Shown here one piece after another: positions 12,835 through 25,331 of a DNA stretch of 64,000 bases. Source of the DNA: Callipepla californica brunnescens (taxonomy: Eukaryota; Chordata; Aves; Galliformes; Odontophoridae); contig JALIRH010000014.1 in assembly GCA_023055505.1 (NCBI GenBank), positions 12,455,501 to 12,519,500 of the forward strand. The letters run 5' to 3'. The notes under the pieces are model-generated. The model made no database searches. It was not told the origin of the DNA and saw nothing but the letters and a program-made list of their open reading frames with translations. The stretch's first letter is position 1. Every line of letters begins with the position of its first letter. The position numbers and the translations under genes are program-made.

Positions 12835-14208
12835 TGTCCCAGTCCAGCCTCCATGTCAAAGCCATCTCCTCTCCAAAACAGTCACAAGAGAGGAGGGTTT
12901 GACTTCAGCCTCTCACCCAGTGGTAGTGTAGTACTTGATGTTCCACTGCAGCAGAGCTACTAAATATGTATCAGGTGCAAAGCAGAGAACGTTTAGGCAA
13001 GCATCCTGCAAAGGGAAAACTTGCCATCCTCTGCCCTCTGTTCTTTTTGCTGAAGGCTGCTCATTCACGTAGTGAGAGACAAGGGCAGCTCTACATTTGC
13101 AAGTTACAAGGATTAGATGGGAGATCAACAACCCATTTTGCACAAGGCAGGCACTTGAGATGAACAGCTTGATTTCTCACAACCACAGATTCAGATTGTT
13201 CACCTAGGAACTGAAGCAGCCCCTGAAGCACCACGGCCTGCCTGGTATTCATTGCCCACCAGGAATAATAAAAGGCTAGAGTCGATACAAACTGACCTGC
13301 ATTTCAACTTCTCTTCCCCTCCTCCCATTGCTATGATATAATGGAACTCACATACTACTCAACAGCATTGTAATTAAATAATCAAAAGCAAACAAGTTTC
13401 ACATCTGACAGTCCCCAGGAGAATGCCGATATACATACAAAAAGCATTTTAGTTTACTTAGGGCAATTCTGGTAACAACAAGCTCAGAGGGATATAATTA
13501 GTATCCTGCAAGCCAGCATATGAAAAGCCTTCATTTAACTGAGCTCAACACTAAAGAATAGCTATAGAAATTAAACGTGAAGCCACAAATCCACATAAAA
13601 ATGGTTAGCTGTGGCAGTCCTGTGATGGAGAATTCATGTCATAATTTCCACGTACTGCATTCTGATTTCTACTTGCCCAGTAGGGTGTCATTTTGGAGCA
13701 CCCTGAACCAGCTGAGGTCAGCCCTTGGGTCTTCAGCAGTTCTCAGCAGGATGCAGAAAGAGGCAGACGATGTCAGGCAGGCTCATTCTTCCTCTCCAAA
13801 AATAGCTACTGAATTGGTGCCTCCCTCTGCTCAACGCAACCTATACTCTTCTCCACATTTAAACCTTCCCATTGCTTTGAAATGCTTACGGTCACGAGAA
13901 TGAATGCCTTATATTCTCATGAAGCTTATGCAAAAGAAAAGCACGTGCTATCATAGCAGCCTTATTGGGAACAGTAAATTCATATTAGAGACTAATTGGA
14001 GAAACTAGAAATATTCCCCTAACATTTGCTCTGCTGTGGCCAATGGCACATAATGAAAAGCAGTTTCTTTCTGAACTAACCCAGCCTATGTGATGAAGAC
14101 AAGGGTCTGTCCAACCCTAACAACAGTCAGGTATCAAAGAAGTGCTGGAGGCAGCACCAAGGTCTGCTGTCCAAGGCAGGCTGGGTGCTACTGCAGTGCT
14201 GCGTTGGA

Positions 14209-14275
14209 GTCACAGAACCACAGCATCACTGAGGTTGGAAAAGACCACTAAGATCATATAAAGTCCAACTGTCAC
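14209..14275 (-). mobile_element. CR1 LINE 3'-end fragment
   Basis: The plus strand reads 'cacagaaccacagcatcact', then 'gaggttggaaaagaccacta' and 'agatcat...gtccaac'. This is the reverse complement of the standard CR1 3' terminus (GATGATC...GGTC.TTTCCAACC...ATTCTRTG). Only the last 70 nt or so are clear. Similarity may continue weakly to about 14,330. Confidence 0.8.
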
Positions 14276-14972
14276 TAGATTGATCCCACAGACAGACAGC
14301 TTTCCCACAGCAATGTGGCTCCAAGTTTGAAACAAGAACAGATTTTGATCACTTGCATTACATAACAGAAATCCAAAAATAATTCCACACAGTACGTTGC
14401 TCCAGCTTCCTCAGATACAAAGGAAACATTTCAAAAACACCACTGCTTCAGCTTTTGCTGAATGCTGTTAAGATCTGCTGTCATTGAGACCGTCTTTTTT
14501 GGGTGAAAAATGTTTATTGTTAAAGGTCACAGAGTTGTGTCTCAAACAAATTAAGAAATAAATGGCTGTTGACACTTCCAGAAGATGATTCATCTGTCCA
14601 AGAGCTCCAGTAATGAAAGCAGCACAGCTGCCTCTCAGGTATGCTGCAGAACACAGCATCCACCCTGAAATCCATCTTCACTCTCCTGTCACTTTGTTAG
14701 CTGACTTCTCAACTCCCTTCATAACCAAACCAAAAATGTCTTGCTTGAAAACAGATGAAAAACTTACGGAAGTAACATCAGTCAAAAGCACATTTTTTAG
14801 CAGCCAGGTTTCCATATCTATTCTTTATCTATTGTTAGTTAAGTCCTCTTTACGCTTCAGGTGAAGAAGAGATTCTCTATGTATGAGAGCTGATCAGATG
14901 CACAGATGAAAGATGCTGATGGACTGGCACTACAAGAGCAGAACAGGAGAGCAACACCATCACAAGGGCAGC

Positions 14973-14998
14973 TGGGCTAAATCCAGTGATTTAGCCCA
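14973..14998. repeat. Perfect 11-bp inverted repeat with 4-nt loop
   Basis: The arm TGGGCTAAATC at 14973-14983 is followed by the loop CAGT and the exact complement GATTTAGCCCA at 14988-14998. It lies in intron 4. Pairing stops abruptly outside the arms. Confidence 0.95.
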
Positions 14999-17229
14999 AC
15001 ACAGCTCAGCACGCGAGAAATCCTAGCAAGAAGAATATGGTCTCCTAGCTGGAGATAGCCAGGTTTTTGTGGGTTAGTCTTTTAAATAGTTATTAAGGTG
15101 CTAGGTCTTTTTACACAGCCCTCGAGTGAAAGGCCACCAGGAGGTACAGCACAGAGTATCAGATATTTCATCTTGTCGGGGTAATCTCTCGATAAAAAAA
15201 TGATTAAGGTTTTTTTTTCTTTTCATTTCTCGCTATTCACTGGAGTTCATTATGACTGTTTACTGATCTCTTTGGGGAAGAAGCTGACATTTACTGTTCT
15301 TACTATCGCCTCTCTGATCTCCATCAGGCTCCCAGCTATCACTGTGCTCAACAACGGTTCTATAATTTCTGAAGAAAGACTGTTACAAATCTGTGGGAGA
15401 AGCAGTTGAAAGGGAAGCACAGCATTGCACTCTGCAGACAATGCCGCGGACAAACCATTAAAGATTTTCAAAGAAAACTGAGAAATCTCTCCTCACTATT
15501 AACTGCTCACCGGTTCCATGGCACAGCGGTGATGACGATCATTGGCTCAGCCATGTGGTCTTTATTCTCAGCTCAATTTAATCAGGAGATAAATAACCAG
15601 AACAGTGGTCTAACAGCCCAAATCTGAGAACACGGCCTTCTCAAATACGCAATATGTGAAGTAAAAGATTTCCTAGAGCAGTTCAGCTTGAGGTGCCAAA
15701 TTATCTATTCTCAGGCCTTGGGTTAAAGAAAGGTGATTATTTTTTTTTAAACACATACTATGGATAAATGACAAACAAATTTATAACCAGCAGCCTTTCA
15801 AATCAAGGTAGTGCTTTAGGACTTAGCACTCCTGCCTCTTGAAGGCTGAGGAACTATTTAAACTCCAGGAGGGATGCAGGAAAGCAACACCAGTGCGGTT
15901 AGGGGAGAACACTGCCTGCTGGAAAAGGAGAAGCAGCCAGCAGGAAATGCCACAGTGCAGGTACAGACTGACAGCAGGGAAGGAAAAATGTTTCATCCGA
16001 ACCAGTAATTGTCCCAACATGGATAGATCAACTGAGCTAGCAGGAAAACATTGGTTTCAGAAGGGTTTTTATTAGCATGCTGTCCGTGTCTCGTTCTCCT
16101 CCCTTTACAATTCACCTCACTGTCCAACACCAGCAGTCTTTTGTACCCATCTGTAAATAGCTGCTGCACAAATTAATCTCAGCCATTTCTTTGTATGAAA
16201 GATGGATGACTGACGGAGAGGAGCTAGCAGAGGCAGCTGGAACAGAACAAAGGCACGCTGGACAAACAGCACGTGTGCTGTCTGAAGGGGAGCAGAAATG
16301 GGAGAGACAGAGAAGTGCTCTGTCACCCGGTCAGATGGGCACTTCCAGAGAACAGGGAAAACAGAGGCACAGGAAAACAGATTTCATTACTTCCACTTCT
16401 CCCATAAGAAACGTGTTTGTACAACTCAGCTGAGGTTACAGCATGAGCTTTTCTAATTTGCTTCTAGACCAAGTAGCAATAAAGAAACCTTATTGGGAGG
16501 GTATTTTTCTCCCAGCTTAGTTTGAAAACCCTCTGAAGAAATTAATTCATGTAACTGATTGATTTGTTCAAATCAGCATGCCTTGCCTGCAAACTAATTA
16601 GAGACATACTTTAGAACAAATACTGGAGCTATCAGGTAGTGCTTATTTCGAAGTCAATATAGGTCAGAACACAAAATACTCGCTAGCTTGTTTCCAAGCT
16701 CATTTTAGGACTTTGCTACGTGTCAGAATTCTGAAGCTGTATCCTTTGGTGTCCCTACAGAGAGCGCTTTTTGATTAGCTACATAATCTCAGGAGCAGGA
16801 CTCAAACTCTGCAGTCCGTAAAGAATCTAAATAGTCAGAGTAATTTTAATGGAGAAAACAGAGTTGCTGGATCTGATCATAATCCTTTAAAAATCACTGT
16901 ACCCTCTTTAACACAGAGGGGTCAGCTGCTTCACAGTGCTTCCAAACTCCACGTGTTCTCAACGCAGCAGCGTCTAAGGGACACTAAGAGGCATTCACTC
17001 CTCCTGTTTGATTACTTTTTTACCCCACGTCAGCAGGAGTGCAAACTTTTGCTGAACTTTTGGACTTTCAGGTACACTGGAGCAAGATTTACCTGAGCTT
17101 TGCTGTTGTTAAGGAAGAAATCACACAGTTACCTTAATTATACACATAACTGCAAGTTCATCGATCCCTTTGACAGATAAGCACAGGTAGATAATAACAG
17201 ATGGAGATGTTACATGCAAATTCTCATAC

Positions 17230-17396
17230 CTCTGTCGCTGAAGTCATCCACCAGCACTATCTCTGCTATCAGCTCAGGAGGGGAGCGGTTCAGAACGCTG
17301 TGCACTGTCCGGAGGAGGGAGGACCATCCTTCATTGTGGAATGGGATTATCACGCTGGTGTTCGGCAGCTTCTCCAGGTACAGCTTATTCTTGCAG
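17230..17396 (-). CDS. GALNT10: GALNT10 coding exon 4: first nucleotide-binding part of GT-A domain
   Basis: Encodes the last base of Asn141, residues 142-196 and the first base of Glu197. The peptide runs [65 protein letters not shown] is the first beta-alpha-beta unit of the GALNT GT-A fold and contributes to UDP binding. IVLVDDFSD is the second core strand and carries acidic residues conserved in the family. The exon is 167 nt, phase 2 to phase 1. The acceptor is TTCTGTATCCAG|C and the donor is G|GTATGAG at 17229. Nothing is broken: no stop, frameshift or missing family residue is visible. Confidence 0.97.
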
Positions 17397-20300
17397 CTGG
17401 ATACAGAATAAGGTCAGAAGGTGGTGCCAAGAAACACTAGCACTTCCATATTAACTGCCATCAAGCAACTCAGTTTACCCTCTATTCCCCAAAATGATGT
17501 ACGGTGCTTGAAAGAGCATTTCTTCAAGACAGAGTTGACCTGCTCCAGTTTGCCTCACCAAAAAATCCCATTCCTTATGGAACACGGACTGTTAATGGTC
17601 AGTTAGTGATATTTAGCAATGCAGAACATCAGAAGGGTCTGACACGCATGGAAACTGCTTTTAAAGGAAACTTCCATTATAGCTTAAGATGCAGCAGTCT
17701 GCAATACTTGTTCTTCCAGTTCTCACAGCTCACTGATCACTAGGAAGTGGAGTTTCTGAAGTTATTTCAGAAGTTGAATGCGCCTGCTTTAAGCTCTCTT
17801 AATACACTGCTTTAGCACACTTAATCCCAGATTTCAGAAAAGTAAATAGTTCTAATCACACGTGTAACCATCACCCAAAAATTTCAAACAGAATGCAAAG
17901 AAAGGAAGGATCTTGTGTAACAGCACCTTCCCTAAAGGGCCGTACAAATTGAAGGCGTCGTGAACAATTTGGGGAAGAGACAGGATAATCACGTGAAAAG
18001 AACTGCTGATAAATAAACCTACTTCCCTCTGTAATCGACCCATCTCAGCTTCTACACAAGGCTTCCTCTGTCACCCTGGGCAAACTGTTCAAAAAATATT
18101 TTTCTTAAATAGCCAGTCTTGTTTCAGCTGTTCTAATCTGACACTCAGTTTTAGCTCGGCAGATCAAAGCCAAGAAAGCTGGGCTTTGAACCCAAAGCAC
18201 TGCAGAACTTAAGGCTGCAGAATCAGCTCAAAAGGGTCCCCACAGACCCCTTGGCTTCATGGGCACTGCCCCACACCATTAGCATCCCTTAAGACTGAAA
18301 CAGGAGTAACACTTCCTTGTCCTATGGGTGTTTTCAAGACAGCCTCATGAAACATCCACGCTACAGCAATGAGTGCAGAGTTTATTTTCCTGCAGGTGTG
18401 GCTCTCCAAGTAGAGTTTGAACTTTGCTAAACAGGTGAGGCATAAGGCCATTCAGTGAACAACTGTAGATAAAATTACCCAGCAGCTGTTCACCAGGGGA
18501 CAGATCTCCTCCATTCCCAGAACCCCACATGTCCAGTGCAAAACAGATAGAGGTGGGACCACGAACAGAGAATTTCAGCACTGAAATGATAATGCTAGTG
18601 GGGTGGGCTGCCTTCTTTCTGCTAGCAAAAGAGTGAGGCCATGCTCCATTCCCTGCCCTGCCACAGCACAGCCTATTGCACAGCGTGCTCTACAGCTGAT
18701 CTGCAGACCAGGCTTGTAGCATATGCACAATAAAGCACATACATGGAAGCAATCCCCTCCCCATTCCAGGAAGGGCAGATAGGAACAAGAGCAGCTCTGG
18801 CAGTGGAAGCTTTCTCCTGGGTGCCTCTCCCAGGGAACGGAGAAGGATACACCTATGTTCTACAAACTCAATAAATCTGTGGTTACAGGAAGCGACTGTG
18901 GTGCCCGCATGAAAGGACAGTAGCTTATTCTGGGTCTAATGAATTGTCTTGGGGTGCTGCCAAGAGCTTGCAGGCTACGGCTGCAATGCACAGATTCAGT
19001 ATGCAAAATAAAGCTGCATGGACTGCTTTCATCCAGCCCTTGGCAATGCAATCAACCTTCTTTGGAGGTAGCTGCTAGCTATAATTCCGTGACAACACGA
19101 AACAAGGTCCCCCAGTTCTCTTCTAACCCTTCTTAAACTGCAATTCTCATTCCAACTTTAACTAGTAGAAATGTTAAGCTTAACTTTTAAACATGGAGAG
19201 AAACAGTTTCTCCTGAGCTATCACATCCACAATGTTTTTACAAGACCTGCAAAATTAGTACTGAATATCAGAAATCCCAGAGGCACCGAAAGGAAACATT
19301 TTTGCCCCAGTTCACCTTGTGCTTACAGTCCCCTCTATCTGTAGGCACGTTTCTGAACTTCAAAGTTTCCATTTTCTCCTACTAAACACAGAAGGGTGGG
19401 TGAAATAGGTGCTCTGCAGCACAGCTTGCATCTTTCTATAGCACTCTTTACGGATTTTACCTCAGCCAAACCTCATTATAAATCGCCCTCATCAAGCTCC
19501 CAAATAATACGAAACAAAACGTCTCAAGTGTATCTTTTTTTAATGGGCAGGGAATAAACAGATCTTTTCAGCTGTGAATTCCTTTACTGCAGATCTCCAT
19601 TAAATGCAACCCCACTCCCTGCCCAGCTAATCCTAGCATCCATTACGTACATGCTGTTTATCCTCATCTTGAGACCTCCGCAATTATAACTCACTACACT
19701 GGGGGAAAGGATGTGTCAAACATCAAGCAGAACCAGCTGCAGCAGTATCATTAATCACAGCTTAAGTTGTTGGTGACTCAGACACTTCACTTATTAATTT
19801 TAACTGGGGACTAGAGTCAGAAGTTTCACATTTTAAAAAAAGTTTTAGTAGCAGAATTAGCAATGAGGAATCAGCAACTCTGTGAAGCACTGCGGAATGG
19901 AAGGTAATTTATTAATCTTCAGGTGAGGAAGCACTGCATTGTCTACAGCTTAAATCCTCAGAACCACGGCAGTGCCTTTACACAGAGGCCAGGTACAGCT
20001 TAGGTTAGCAATCTCAACCTGTTTCCTAGTCTTTGAGTATTAGCTGACCAACAAACAACATCTTCATCCAGCCATTCTGTTTGTTTGAACATCTCAGCTG
20101 TGGGCATGAAGCATTTGTGGAGTTACACTCACTCCTCTGGTCTGTGAGCACACACTGAGAAAGGTCAAGCTGCAGGATTTGGTCGGCTCACTGTGACAGC
20201 TGAAGAGGTCATCTCTCAAAGGCCCTCATAAATGTTAAAATCTTATTTTTGGAAATGATACTTCATGAGTAAAGTACACATTGAATTCAAGTTGTTGAAT

Positions 20301-21073
20301 TCAAAACTAGCTTCCACCCACATGCCCAACAAGGCCTTCAGATTAAAAAGTGCACACAGTATGAAACGTCTCAGCTTTCTATGAAGCAAGGATTAAATGG
20401 GTGATCTCAAAGGCCAGTCTTCAACTGGAACTGCTTTTTTACTCAAACACTGGTGAAGTTTTTATGAGGAAGATGTTGATTTCTGACAAAAACTCCACTT
20501 TATTGGTAGTTGAGTGGAGCTACTCAAGTCTTGTTCTGCTCCTAAAAATTTCATGCTGACTTCCAGCTACTGGCAAGCGGAAGAACCACACTGAGTTTAC
20601 TGACAAAGCCATCACCCAACTACATTCCGAGCATTTGTCAAACAAGTCAGACGTTTACATCAGTTTCTGCTGCAGAGAAAAACAGTATCTATCCAGAGCT
20701 ATTAAGAAGCCATGTCATTGGGCTCAGGAACTGAGCTGTCATGTTAGAAGAGATGAACATGGAAGTAGATACCTCTTATTTAAGTTCAAGATCCCTTCAG
20801 TGCAGGACTGCAAGTTTTTAGTAATTTTAAGTATTTCGGAATTATAAGAGATTTTTATTTATTTATATTATTTTTTAACTGATTTGTCACCTCCGTTTCC
20901 CACCACAGATACTACACACTGTTCTTTATGAATGAGACAGCATTGCCAACAGCACCCTGGGTACGAAAGACTTGTGTTGGACAAACAAAACCAAATAAAA
21001 GCCCAGCACACGCACATGTGGTAATTTAGGGCTTGTAAACTTTCACCTCTGGAAATGTCAACTGTATACTCAC
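17397..21073 (-). other. GALNT10: GALNT10 intron 3
   Basis: An intron of 3,677 nt. The only structure I noticed is a pair of identical 10-bp palindromes at 20281-20304. I see no repeat family, exon or RNA gene. Confidence 0.9.
20281..20304. repeat. Twin 10-bp palindromes TTGAATTCAA
   Basis: The self-complementary sequence TTGAATTCAA occurs at 20281-20290 and again at 20295-20304, separated by GTTG. It lies in intron 3, about 800 nt from exon 3. Confidence 0.95.
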
Positions 21074-21212
21074 TTTGGATGTCTGATGTCTGGAAGGGAA
21101 CGATTCAGAGAAATTTTATCACTCACAAAGATATTAAAGCCATTTTCCCTGTATGCCTGGTCCACTCGCTCTGCATCAGTCATTGGGTAAGGTTTTCCCT
21201 GTTCTCCATTTC
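21074..21212 (-). CDS. GALNT10: GALNT10 coding exon 3: start of catalytic domain
   Basis: Encodes the rest of Gly95, residues 96-140 and two bases of Asn141. The peptide contains [20 protein letters not shown], then [20 protein letters not shown] and IRHPN. The block [24 protein letters not shown] is characteristic of the GALNT family. It forms the N-terminal edge of the catalytic domain, where the VSD-x-ISLxRxLPDxR stretch packs against the GT-A fold. The exon is 139 nt, phase 1 to phase 2. It has a good pyrimidine-rich acceptor (TGTCTGTCTGTAG) and a GTGAGT donor at 21073. Intron 2, which separates it from exon 2, is only 783 nt. Confidence 0.97.
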
Positions 21213-21995
21213 CTACAGACAGACAAAATAAACACACACTGTTACTATTAATTGGTGCTTAACAGGCCAGAGACAAAGCCGAGTATCAAAAGGACAGCAG
21301 TTATCTTAGGGCCCTTTGAAATTCCTCCATTAGTGTTGTGCTGCATGCCATACTTAGCACTGGGTCAACCTCAGCTGTGCAAAATCATACAAGTTTTCCT
21401 TCTGGCATCAGAAACATACGTAGGGGCTATGGCAACGCCAGGAAGGATCTTTAGAGTATTTTTTTTTTCCCACAGCAGGAAGAATACATATGGTTTAAAT
21501 ACCTCATCAGTGCTGCTTTTTTTTCAGCACAGATGGGTATGTATATTTAACAACCTGAGTTCTCATACAGAGGAGGCAGAGCCCTTGCAGACATCAGCAT
21601 AAAGATGCGACATTCAAAATGGACCCTTTTATATGACAGAAGATGAAATCCAGAGTTACAGAATAACAGCTGAATGTTACGATCTACAACATTTTTCTTA
21701 CTCCTTTTCTTTTCTGAATATCCCATTTCGGAATCACATGACTTTTAGTAAGCTTTTAAAAATCAATTCTCCACTTGTTCTAAGAACGCCAATACGTTAC
21801 CAACATCCTTTCACCTCATGATTATTCTGCAGTTAGTGGAGAAAGCTTCAACTGAGATTAACCAACAGTAACTGCTGCATCACGCCAACACCATCTTGAC
21901 TCTGAAGTTCAGCACACAAATCCGCAGTCAGTCTAGCAAATAAAATCCAATTAATTTACAATTTGTATTAAAATATCTGCAGTGATCTTACATAC
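21213..21995 (-). other. GALNT10: GALNT10 intron 2
   Basis: A short intron of 783 nt between exons 2 and 3, with donor GTATGT and acceptor CTGTAG. T-rich runs occur at about 21460-21470 and 21519-21526. Nothing else is recognisable. Confidence 0.9.
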
Positions 21996-22098
21996 CCACA
22001 CGCTCAAGGTCCCTCCTTGTAGCTTCTTTATTGTGCCAGTCCTTTTTCCGCTGTCCATCACCAAAGTAGAGGTCCTTCTTTTGCCTCATGTGCAGTGC
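21996..22098 (-). CDS. GALNT10: GALNT10 coding exon 2: stem region
   Basis: Encodes residues 61-94 plus the first base of Gly95, starting ALHMRQKKDLYFGDGQ and ending ATRRDLERVG. This is the luminal stem leading to the catalytic domain, and it matches the human segment that begins RQKK and contains GDGQ and KDWH. The exon is 103 nt, from phase 0 to phase 1. The donor is GTATGTAAG at 21995. The acceptor reads AAAAG|GC with a short, interrupted pyrimidine tract (TTCTCTTTAAAAG), which is weak for an exon that follows a 36.6-kb intron. The nearest upstream alternative, a CAG, would bring in a TAA stop, so I prefer the AAAAG site. The first few residues are therefore slightly less certain than the rest. 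Confidence 0.94.
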
Positions 22099-22915
22099 CT
22101 TTTAAAGAGAAGCCTGGATATATTATGAAACCCCAAAAAACAATGAAACCTTCCTATTAACAGCCCTTCCCCTTCCTGTAAGGGGAGACTATGGATCTCC
22201 CTCGAGGTCAGATTTCAAGCACGTCATTCTTAACCCAAACAGGAAGATGGAAAAAGCAAGCTTTGCTTGCCTCAGAACAGTACTTTATCTATAGCTGCTA
22301 AGTGGTTATCTTTTGGTGCACCATCATGTATGCAGACCAGTATTCTTAATCAGAGAATCTATTAAGAACTCCCATTTTCATTTTGAAAACATCTAATACA
22401 TCTTACTTCCTATTTAATTAACAATAAAGCTTTAATGGGTGACCTATCGCAGGATCATTATTAATGAGCACACTACTATACCTGAATAAAATCAAAATAA
22501 GATTTAAAAGGTCATTTATTAGGACTCTCGCTGCTCAACTTAAAAGCAAATTTTACACAAGCCATGAGCCTGTGCCAAAAGCAATTAGAGCTGCTCTTTT
22601 CATGATGTTGTTCCTGAAATTCAAAAGCAATGGGTGTTTTGGGAACAAGTTGGCAAATGGAAGATGGGGTGAGTTCAGAATCAAGCAGACTACTGTGTGA
22701 GGAAAGAAAAATCACAATCTCTCTATAAGACAGACATCCCCCCCCTTCCCCCGCCAAACAAGAGAAATATATATATGTTAAACAGGGTTTAAGGCTAAGA
22801 AGAGAACACCTCTAAGAATGGGTTTTCAATTACATAATAATATGCTGCTATACAAATACAAGTCTTCTGTAGCATCTTTTCTGAGGAAGTAGTTACATAA
22901 AACTGTTGGGTTTTC

Positions 22916-22930
22916 TTTTTTTTTTTTTTT
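22916..22930 (+). repeat. T15 homopolymer
   Basis: A T-run in intron 1, about 820 nt upstream of exon 2 in gene orientation. In the GALNT10 sense it is an A-run. Confidence 0.9.
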
Positions 22931-23274
22931 ACCTTTTAATTTCTCTGTAACTGCAGAGTAAGCTCTGCACACTACAGCTTCCCAGAAAGAAAAAGCTAGA
23001 GCAGGGCACTGCTCAGAGGGCATGAGGTTTCAGGTCTCCCTCTAACGGATCAATCAAACTAAACCAGCACCCGACCAAGCAGCAGTTGGCATAGTAACCT
23101 TGCAGGGCTATCAGACGTCTTTGGCATTTAATGCACAAATGCCATTTGCTTTAAGAGTTAAATTGCAAACTACTTCTACACCTCAATTTATCATGGGAAA
23201 GTAGGACATCTGGACATTTTCCTTGCTGTTTCAAGGTGTTAGGCTTCAGATGCATAGAGCTCACCTCACTGCAG

Positions 23275-23456
23275 TCACAGAATCAGAGAATCATAGGGGT
23301 TGGAAGGGATCTCTAGAGATCATCGAGTCCAACCCCCCTGCCAAAGCAGGTTCCCTACACCAGGTCACACAGGTAGGTGTCCAGGTGGGTCTTGAATATC
23401 TCCAGAGAAGGAGACTCCACAACCCCCCATGGGCAGCCTGTTCCTGTGTCACACGT
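23275..23456 (-). mobile_element. CR1 LINE 3'-end fragment
   Basis: The plus strand carries the reversed CR1 tail 'tcacagaatcagagaatcat', then 'aggggttggaagggatctct', 'agagatcatcgagtccaacc' and 'gggcagcctgttcctgtgtc'. These are the standard landmarks of an antisense CR1 3' region. It is well conserved, so relatively young. It lies in intron 1, in the same orientation as GALNT10. Confidence 0.93.
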
Positions 23457-25316
23457 GTGTCACTCAGTCAGACTGCTGAGCCCTGGGGAGCCTTGCTGTT
23501 AGGGTTTCACAGATCAAATTCTCAGCTCAATGAAGCAGCTGCCCTGCAACACTTCAGCAATTCATTTGCCTGGTCCACCAGAGCTGTTTCTGATTTTTCA
23601 TCCCCACTAAATAAAGCTCAGCACACAATCATCCCGTAGAGCTCGGCGCCTGTTTTGCACGAGAGGCAGATTATGAGTTACTTATGATAAGTCCAATACA
23701 GAGCCCATTGCTGGGCTCTCCCTACTGACACTTAAAGGACTGACAGCCCTCCACGTCAGCTCCAGGGAAGTAAAATACATAGGGCACACTACACAGGGTG
23801 CCTGGACTCCCGCTCATCTGCCTCTGGTGCACACAACCTTTCCACCCTGTACAAGTGAAGCCAGACAGAAAAGTCACAAAGACAAACACAACATCAATCT
23901 TCATACCAGCATACCTTCCCGTAAGTACCTTTTAAACCTTTAAGACCGAGCATACTGCAGGTGGACAGGCAGACCTGCTACGTTCTGGAGCTGCTTTGGC
24001 TTTGGGCAGAGAAGTTGCGTGAATCAATTCAAATGAGAAACGCTCCACTAAATGCAGTACAGCTTGAGTAAGTGTTAAGGGCTTAGAATATCGCTGGTAA
24101 GCAAACTTCTGACACATTGGTTTTGCAAGTCACAAGCCTGAGAAGCCTGCTGTGATGGCCAGCTGTGTGTTTGCTCCAATGAACCTGCCAGAGCCCACCA
24201 TCAGAGCAGCCTGCAAAGGGAACGCGTACCTGAAGCAGTGTGGTCAGCATAGCACCTCTTGCTAAAACCGCACTTTGAAAACTAACTAAACTTAAGCAGA
24301 CCGAGAAAAGTCAGAGCAAATGACTTCAAATTGTAGTGCCCACGTCACTGCTATTAGCAGAGCAGCGTGTAAGGGCACAGGCAGCATGCCGCTGTCACAG
24401 GCAATGCACGCACACCAACTCCAAGTCTCCCAGCAGTCACAATGGGCACTTTGCTGACATCGGTGTTATTTCGGAAGCTTTATTTTACATGTCTGAGCTC
24501 TAGACATCCAGACACAGCTCACACAGAGCAGAATGTTTCTTTTTTTAGTGGCTTTCTTCAGGGATGCTGCAGGGATTTGACTCATTTATGCAAATGAAAT
24601 AACTTGATGATATCCTTTCAGCAGAAGCTCTAGACTGAGGCATCCAAGCAATGTGCAAAACACAGCCCGGTTTCTAGAACCGACTTTTGCCTTCACTATT
24701 AAACAAGAGTCTCATTTATGGGAAGCTTTATCTTAGCTGTAGTGTTGCAGCTCGTGTCAGTTTTCACTTTTATCCTCATTACCCATAAATTCGAACTGCA
24801 CAGCAGAAGGCACAACACTTCTGCCCAAAACCCACCAGCACAATCCCCTCCTTACCCACATTTTTACTGTGAAATTCGATGGCGTTTGCTCGAACACTGC
24901 AGTTATCTATTATTTATGGTGAGGGTAAATTGACATTAAGCATCCGGATTTCTGTCCCTATAAAGCAGCTCAGCAAACAGAAGTGCCAGGGTCCAGACTT
25001 TGCCATTTCCCATTTTGCTCTGCCTTCACTTCTCATTCTGCAAAAATCTGTTTGCTTTTGAAACGGTCAGTTGTTAACAGCAAAGCAAAAAGGAGATCTC
25101 GAAGCCTGAAAGCTTTATTACAATCATCTATTAAAGCTATGTAAGTGCACAGGCCATTGAATTTCATCCATTAAGGCCTACAGCAAGCCCATAACTTCTG
25201 TTTCAGCTCAAACACATTCACTTTTTCTTCAAAACTGGAAGTTGTTTACCACTCGGTGATTACTTCTCTAGCAATATCTTAAACTGATCTCCTGCCTGCT
25301 TTCATTCCTTGCTTTC

Positions 25317-25331
25317 TTTTTTTTTTTTTTT
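25317..25331 (+). repeat. T15 homopolymer
   Basis: A T-run in intron 1 without a recognisable element attached. Confidence 0.9.

Larger units (their letters stand above)
2877..17229 (-). other. GALNT10: GALNT10 intron 4
   Basis: An intron of 14,353 nt. Recognisable contents are a purine-rich stretch near 3082-3175, a degenerate CR1 at 12305-12834 containing reverse-transcriptase sequence, a CR1 3'-end scrap at 14209-14275, a T19 tract at 11299-11317 and a perfect hairpin at 14973-14998. The remainder is unique-looking intronic DNA. No open frame longer than about 170 codons exists, and none resembles a known protein. Confidence 0.9.
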
